Source: Roseburia faecis (GTDB taxonomy: Bacteria; Bacillota; Clostridia; Lachnospirales; Lachnospiraceae). From it: a stretch of 64,000 nucleotides of DNA. Of the stretch, positions 59,109 through 64,000 are shown in pieces. Position numbers and translations under genes: made by a program. Location of the stretch: the NCBI RefSeq assembly GCF_001406815.1, contig NZ_CVRR01000005.1, positions 1-64,000 on the forward strand, read 5' to 3'. Under the pieces are notes generated by a model. It saw only the letters and a list, made by a program, of their open reading frames with translations, ran no database searches and was not told the DNA's origin. Positions within the stretch are counted from its first letter, which is position 1. Each line of letters starts with the position of its first letter.

Positions 59109-61994
59109 TCAGCTCCTGCACCGATACGTTTCTGTCGGTCCAAGATAGGCTTCTGCCAGTTTGTTTCCATGGGGATAGATCACGATCTTCTCAAGCACAA
59201 AGCCCGGCGTGACCGGATAGACCCTGATCGTATTGATTCCCTGTTCCAATTGCACCGGTACACTCCGGCACCGGATCTGATCCAGCACACCGCGCGCCCA
59301 CACAGGCTGATGATCTCCGATCTTAAAATCATCCGTAACGGCATCCAAAATCTGCATTTGAACACCGTTCACGGACACTGCATACTGCAATCGGTTCTCT
59401 GTTGTCACAGGATTTGACGGCTGCATATAAAATTCCGCTTCATAATCCCCCGCCTGCTTTGTCACGATGCTGTATTCGATATACGGTGCCCCATTCTCTG
59501 CATCTGCGTAGGAATCCGTCGGAAATGCTTTCATCGCAGATAAAGTCTTTCCGTAGCCGGCAAGACATTTCCATTGCATCGGTTGTCCTTCCCGATCAAA
59601 ACCGTCCTTGCATCTGCTGTAATGTTCCGCCTCGATTGCGATCCATCCCTGTGTATCCACAAACGTATTGTTTCCATATTCATACGTTGACCGGTCGACC
59701 GGCACGCTGATCTTGCAGATACCCGCCGGCAATTCCAGCCGGATCATTCCCTGCGTCCTTCCATCGGTGAGTGCCATCGCAAGCGCACTCTCGTCCACTG
59801 TGACATCAATGGTGAGTCTCTTGTGCTCTTCACCGTCAAGCGTTCCATCCATTGCGGACAGTACGATCCATTCGGCCTTTTCGATCACCCGAAACGATGC
59901 TGGAAGTTCGCTTCTGCTGTACAGGCTGATCGAAGCACATCTGCATTCCGGATTCAGAAAATCCGAAATCGTCATTCTCTGATTCAGCCACGGACTGCCT
60001 TCCACATGCTGCACAGTACCGTCCACCGTCGCTATAATCGTCGGCTTTTGCAGCGGTAACACCTGCATCAGAAGCGGGTTCTTACACTCATCCTCATTCC
60101 AATTCGTAAACCCGATATGCTGTGACAGTCCCATTCCGTACCAGCGCGCATCATCCGACCGATGATACTGCTCTATGATCTTTTGGTCTGCATCCAGACA
60201 TGCCTTTGCCTCTTTCGCATAATCATTGGCACTGAGTGCACCGATTTCTGCCAGATAATGATTCATTCCTGACAACAGCTGAAGCTTCAGCACATTCATC
60301 GTTCCCATCGCCGGATACCAGACGAGCGCAACATAAGCGGGAAGTATTTCGGGCGCATCACGCTCCAGCTCATCGTACAAATCCTGTGCGGTCTGCATCA
60401 CCCGCCCGACCTCCGCAAGCACCCGTGAGCCTTCACGATAATTTGCTGCATGATAGGTTTCCGGTCTTAACGCCTCCGGTCTGCATTTGTGTATCATCCT
60501 TGTATAATCTGTCAGGATATCCGCAATCTGCGCCTGCTGCACTTCCGACAGCCTGCCAAATTGCCGCTTTACCCACAGTCTGGTATAGGCATCCGTCGTA
60601 TTTGGTGCAGTCGTTCCCCAACGCTCAAAATCATACGCCAGGTCCATAAAAAACGATAACGGAAATTCCTGCGTTGCAATGTCTCCCACATTGACGATCC
60701 AGAGTTTTTGTACTCCGAAATCATATGCCTGCGTCATCTGTTCCCAGATTTTCGGAAGATAGGAACTGTTGATCCACTCATAGGAGGTCGGCCACCCATG
60801 ATAATCGAAATGATAATACATACCGTATCCGCCCGGATGCTTACGCATCTCCTCCGTCGGAAGCGTTCTTAAGTTTCCGTAATTGTCATCGCAAAGCATC
60901 AGGATCACATCATAAAGCTCCTTGGATCCGATCAACCCCTGCGTCGTCTCATCCCCGTAGAAGAAAGCCTCCACCTCCTTGTACAAAGCGATCATTCTCG
61001 GAACTTTGGACAGATCTTCATTGACATTCTCCCGGATCAGCTTTCGCTGCGTTCTGAGCACGTCCCTGAGCAGTTCAATATTATCCGCAAGCGTTGCCCC
61101 TTTTCCCATGATCGCGGTGTCCGCTTCTCCACGCATACCAACCGTGATCACATTCTCAAATTTACCGCTCCGCTTCAGACCATCTTCCCAGAATCTTATG
61201 ATTCCTTCCCGGTTCGTCTTGAAATTCCACGCATCTCCGTAAATACTGTCTTTTCCGCGCAGATATTTGTATTCCTCACCCTGCCGCAGACACGGCTCAT
61301 GATGCGACATTCCCATGATCACGCCGTACTCATCCGCAAGTTCTGCGTTCAGAAGTCCCGGACCGTCATCCTCAAACCGTGCACTCCACATCGCCGGCCA
61401 GAGATAATTTCCTTTCAGGCGAAGAAGCAGTTCAAAGATCGGCTCGTATGCCTTCGCATTCGGTCCCCCGAAATGGTACTCACTCCAGGTACCGAAAGCA
61501 GGCCACTCATCATTGATAAAGAATCCCCTGTATTCCACCGATGGTTCCTTTGCGATACATGCCATATCCGTGCTCAGCCGGATTTCATCCCGATGCACCG
61601 GCACCACATGACACCAGTTCACAAACGGGGATACACCAAAGACCTCCGACAAATGAAACAGTCCGTATATTGTTCCCCGCTTATCGCTTCCGACAATGAC
61701 AAGCAGTCTCTCCCGCAAGGTTTCATCCGGAAAAACCCAGCCATAACATTCCCGCTTGCCTTTCAACGCTTCCGTCGGGATATTTTTCTGTGCATCCAGC
61801 CACCGACTATGTCCCATCGTTGCGACAATGATCGTCAGTTCACGGGCTGCACTGCTTCTTACCTCTTCAAGATCGATCGTTTCGACAACACGGATTTCCG
61901 GCAGCGTGCCGGTCACAAGTTCCATGTCATGTGCAACTTTTCCTGCGATCTTCAAAACCCCGGAATATGCACTCTGTTCTATGATAAATTTCAT
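59109..61994 (-). CDS. GH115 xylan alpha-1,2-glucuronidase
   Basis: GH115 enzymes take (4-O-methyl)-glucuronic acid from internal and terminal xylose residues. The 961-residue protein shows the family layout: N-terminal domain (about 1-150), barrel beginning at EYRGFFINDEWPAFGTWSEY and YLWPAMWSARFEDDGPG, helical region, and a C-terminal beta domain with the conserved IEAEHYSR and a PGFVLEKIVIYPHG end. No signal peptide is present, so it works on imported oligosaccharides. Its ATG overlaps the stop of the DUF3237 gene (ATGA). Confidence 0.94.
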   Translation of the reverse strand: MKFIIEQSAYSGVLKIAGKVAHDMELVTGTLPEIRVVETIDLEEVRSSAARELTIIVATMGHSRWLDAQKNIPTEALKGKRECYGWVFPDETLRERLLVIVGSDKRGTIYGLFHLSEVFGVSPFVNWCHVVPVHRDEIRLSTDMACIAKEPSVEYRGFFINDEWPAFGTWSEYHFGGPNAKAYEPIFELLLRLKGNYLWPAMWSARFEDDGPGLLNAELADEYGVIMGMSHHEPCLRQGEEYKYLRGKDSIYGDAWNFKTNREGIIRFWEDGLKRSGKFENVITVGMRGEADTAIMGKGATLADNIELLRDVLRTQRKLIRENVNEDLSKVPRMIALYKEVEAFFYGDETTQGLIGSKELYDVILMLCDDNYGNLRTLPTEEMRKHPGGYGMYYHFDYHGWPTSYEWINSSYLPKIWEQMTQAYDFGVQKLWIVNVGDIATQEFPLSFFMDLAYDFERWGTTAPNTTDAYTRLWVKRQFGRLSEVQQAQIADILTDYTRMIHKCRPEALRPETYHAANYREGSRVLAEVGRVMQTAQDLYDELERDAPEILPAYVALVWYPAMGTMNVLKLQLLSGMNHYLAEIGALSANDYAKEAKACLDADQKIIEQYHRSDDARWYGMGLSQHIGFTNWNEDECKNPLLMQVLPLQKPTIIATVDGTVQHVEGSPWLNQRMTISDFLNPECRCASISLYSRSELPASFRVIEKAEWIVLSAMDGTLDGEEHKRLTIDVTVDESALAMALTDGRTQGMIRLELPAGICKISVPVDRSTYEYGNNTFVDTQGWIAIEAEHYSRCKDGFDREGQPMQWKCLAGYGKTLSAMKAFPTDSYADAENGAPYIEYSIVTKQAGDYEAEFYMQPSNPVTTENRLQYAVSVNGVQMQILDAVTDDFKIGDHQPVWARGVLDQIRCRSVPVQLEQGINTIRVYPVTPGFVLEKIVIYPHGNKLAEAYLGPTETYRCRS

Positions 61995-62422
61995 GTTGCG
62001 CTCCCTTTTCCCCCTTTTCCACTATTTTTATTCTTATCCGTATAAATCGTGATTACCGGCTGTCCTTCCACAACCGTAAGGGTTCCATGCATAGATGCCG
62101 TTTCCATCCATTTCAGTGCAATACTGTCCGTATAGATGACCGGTCTGGTAATCGTTTCACCGTCATACATGATTCCGTTATTTTCGATAAATATCCGGCA
62201 TCCGCGCCCCGTATGATCTATTCCCTGCACTAGATAACGAGCCGATAATTTTGATGGCTGATCCTTATAATAAATCTGCGTATCCACACCGCCCGGAAGG
62301 ATCTCTCCTCTGAAATAATCTCCATCGCACCTTCCGTCAAACGAAATCATCTGTACGGTAGCGCATTCAGATTCCACCTTCTCGCAGCCATTCACATGAA
62401 TATACAATTTCAGCACTTCCAT
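61991..62422 (-). CDS. DUF3237 family protein
   Basis: The 143-residue protein fits DUF3237: VQMISFDGRCDGDYFRGEIL followed by PGGVDTQIYY, SARYLVQGIDHTGRG and IENNG, a predicted small beta barrel. The family has no established function. It is cytoplasmic, follows GGGGAG by 5 bases and is translationally coupled to GH115 (overlap of 4 bases), so a role in glucuronyl-oligosaccharide handling is a reasonable guess. Confidence 0.82.
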   Translation of the reverse strand: MEVLKLYIHVNGCEKVESECATVQMISFDGRCDGDYFRGEILPGGVDTQIYYKDQPSKLSARYLVQGIDHTGRGCRIFIENNGIMYDGETITRPVIYTDSIALKWMETASMHGTLTVVEGQPVITIYTDKNKNSGKGGKGSAT

Positions 62423-62466
62423 TTACTTCTCCCCATCTGCCTGTCCTTTCATTGCTCAGCGTAAAT

Positions 62467-62518
62467 AAAAATCCCCATCCGTGTACGATCAAAAATATCG
62501 CACTATGAATGAGGATTT
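62467..62518 (-). terminator. Hairpin between the second binding protein and DUF3237 genes
   Basis: AAAATCC and GGATTTTT with inner CAT/ATG pairing enclose a long loop, followed by ATTTACG on the minus strand. As no promoter is visible between it and the DUF3237 gene, partial read-through is likely, as with the hairpin at 41875. Confidence 0.6.
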
Positions 62519-62551
62519 TATTTCTATCACTTATATCACATAATTGTCGTA

Positions 62552-64000
62552 TTATTGAAGAATCTGATCCACATGCCTCTGCAGGATATCGAAATAGTCC
62601 TGTGGATTGCATTCCTGATATGCAGCCATATATGCATCCCATGTCGATGCAAAGTCATCGCTCATGATCACCTGCGGTAACCAGCTTCTCTTGACCGCGT
62701 CTATTTCATCACGAATCATGCCGCCTTTGGATTTTGATGACAAAGACTGTGTATACGAATACATCGGATACCATGCGCCGGGCGCTTCATTTGTTCCCAG
62801 CAGCTCGACATAATTTTGTACACCATACGCTTCAAAACACTCCCGTATGTCGGGCTTTAGGCTTTTCATAAACTCCACCGGCTGATACTCCATCGAAAAT
62901 GCATTGATTCCGTCGTCAAGCAGACCTTCTACTCGTGGAAAATACGAATAGGGACAAAAATGAGATTCATTCAGCACGCTGTCTCCGTGACGTTTTCCCT
63001 GTTCACTATTCATATAGAACATACCGTTTTCGTCCACCGAATAGTCCAGGTCTTTTTCTCCCCAGAATCGAAGCTTCGTAATATCGGAATCCAGCAGATC
63101 ATTTACAAACTGAAGTGCCCCCTGCACATCTTCACAGGATGTGGTAATCGAAAGTCCGCTCGATGTATCCATCTCTGCATTCCGGCTTGTATGCCACTGG
63201 TTTGACGTACCTTTGTCCATTGTAATCGGAAGCGGAACATAATCGCACCCCAGATCACTCAGTCCGTTTGTCTCATAAGGCTCTGCCAGATTGTAATAGA
63301 ACTGCCACCATTGGTCAACCATTCCGAGAACAGCACCGGTTCCTAATTTATCCAGATATTCTTCGTATGTACTGGTAAACGACTGCGGATCAAAAATACC
63401 CTTGCGGTACTCTTCGTTCAGCTTCTGAAAATACCGTCTGGCAGTCTCCGTCGTATTATAATCAATGACCTGATCATTCCCGGGATCAACCATACAACTT
63501 CCGTCATTGGGATATCCATCCAGAAACTGCGGCACATTCTCCAGACAGAAGAATCTCCAGTCATCGCACAACATGGTAAACGGAACATTTTTTGTTCCGC
63601 CCGGCATGACCGGATTCGCCTGCACATAAGCTTCGATCAGATCAAAATATTCATCCACCGTTGTAATCTTCGGATATCCGGCCCATTTTAAAACGCGCGT
63701 CTGTATCCAGAATGCCTCGCCCGTATGCGTCACTTCAACATTCTCTCCCTGAGACACACAAAACGGTGGAATCCAGTAAATATGTCCGTCTTCCTGCCGG
63801 AAGTGCTCCCATTGCTCATCGGAAAGATAATTTCTGAGATTCGGATAATCATCCCAGTATTCATCAATCGGGATCAAAGCATCTGCCTCCAGTAATGCTT
63901 TCTCTCCAAGAATAAAATCCGGATATTCTCCCGAAGCAATGTACGAATTGAGCACCTCTTCCTTGGATTGTCCAACCAGCCAGTTCTCCTCGCAGTCTGC
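62552..64000 (-). CDS. Second extracellular solute-binding protein, partial at the window edge
   Basis: The frame is open to base 64000, giving 482 residues without the N-terminus and signal peptide. It aligns throughout with the importer lipoprotein at 41929: LENVPQFLDGYPNDGSCMVD against LENAPQFLDGYPNDGSCMVD, NYVELLGTNEAPGAWYPM against TYVEMLGTNEAPGPWYPM. So the locus holds two paralogous binding proteins. No permease gene follows in the window; it may use permeases encoded to the right or share the pair at 40 kb. It heads the DUF3237-GH115-GH8-CE1 gene string. Confidence 0.9.
   Translation of the reverse strand, partial: ADCEENWLVGQSKEEVLNSYIASGEYPDFILGEKALLEADALIPIDEYWDDYPNLRNYLSDEQWEHFRQEDGHIYWIPPFCVSQGENVEVTHTGEAFWIQTRVLKWAGYPKITTVDEYFDLIEAYVQANPVMPGGTKNVPFTMLCDDWRFFCLENVPQFLDGYPNDGSCMVDPGNDQVIDYNTTETARRYFQKLNEEYRKGIFDPQSFTSTYEEYLDKLGTGAVLGMVDQWWQFYYNLAEPYETNGLSDLGCDYVPLPITMDKGTSNQWHTSRNAEMDTSSGLSITTSCEDVQGALQFVNDLLDSDITKLRFWGEKDLDYSVDENGMFYMNSEQGKRHGDSVLNESHFCPYSYFPRVEGLLDDGINAFSMEYQPVEFMKSLKPDIRECFEAYGVQNYVELLGTNEAPGAWYPMYSYTQSLSSKSKGGMIRDEIDAVKRSWLPQVIMSDDFASTWDAYMAAYQECNPQDYFDILQRHVDQILQ

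Overview
The window looks like a chromosomal segment from a Lachnospiraceae bacterium (Clostridia, Firmicutes), probably close to Roseburia or Agathobacter. The signs are AGGAGG-type ribosome binding sites, TTGACA-17-TATAAT promoters, tRNA genes without encoded CCA, the cysS-mrnC-rlmB-sigH order, Firmicutes factors (MecA, ClpC, NrdR, YmxH, a SpoVB-like flippase) and a xylan locus arranged like those of butyrate-producing gut Roseburia. Genus is an inference; no database was searched. Most genes lie on the minus strand. The left edge carries three tandem sigma-A promoters with identical spacing that fire leftward out of the window, most likely into an rRNA operon.

Layout. 0.4-8.2 kb: an operon read leftward from a consensus promoter at 8138-8166, encoding a secreted GH73 glucosaminidase with a dockerin, a membrane-anchored cohesin-like protein, ClpC, a small conserved protein and RadA. 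8.2-13.5 kb: a GT2 / YfhO / LTA-synthase-like operon that resembles a lipoteichoic acid synthesis and glycosylation cassette. 13.6-14.2 kb: an XRE regulator plus a small unknown protein behind a perfect palindrome that covers their promoter. 14.2-18 kb: tRNA-Leu, diaminopimelate decarboxylase, a lytic transglycosylase, an S1-domain protein and tRNA-Thr. 18-21.6 kb: a metallophosphoesterase and a ParB-like/BMP fusion protein, divergent from a CheC-CheY pair. 21.7-26.2 kb: mecA, sigH, rlmB, mrnC, cysS, ispF. 26.4-34.4 kb: pta, metY with a LysR-type operator, a nucleotidase-guanylate kinase-like fusion, an FKBP, two tRNAs, a short metH, a HAD hydrolase. 34.4-39.9 kb: cysteine desulfurase, flippase, efp, rpiB, yqeG, nrdR, ymxH.

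40-64 kb is a xylan utilization locus read entirely leftward. It holds an ABC importer (lipoprotein and two permeases), a YesMN-type histidine kinase and AraC response regulator, a decayed GH3 gene, GH43, an SGNH esterase, the stub of a lost regulator, a secreted multidomain GH10 xylanase, a CE1-type esterase, a GH8 exo-oligoxylanase, a GH115 alpha-glucuronidase, a DUF3237 protein and a second solute-binding protein cut by the window edge. The xylanase is the only glycoside hydrolase here with an export signal. The model is therefore cleavage outside the cell, import of decorated xylo-oligosaccharides, and removal of glucuronyl, acyl and xylosyl groups in the cytoplasm.

The least expected observations are a short motif (TTTGTCGG, often next to CTATAGTTT) repeated before the xylanase, the importer and the esterase operon, a candidate operator for the YesMN pair; internal deletion of the GH3 gene beside a truncated regulator; a cohesin-like and dockerin pair in one operon with ClpC; the ParB-like/BMP fusion; and the autoregulated XRE module.
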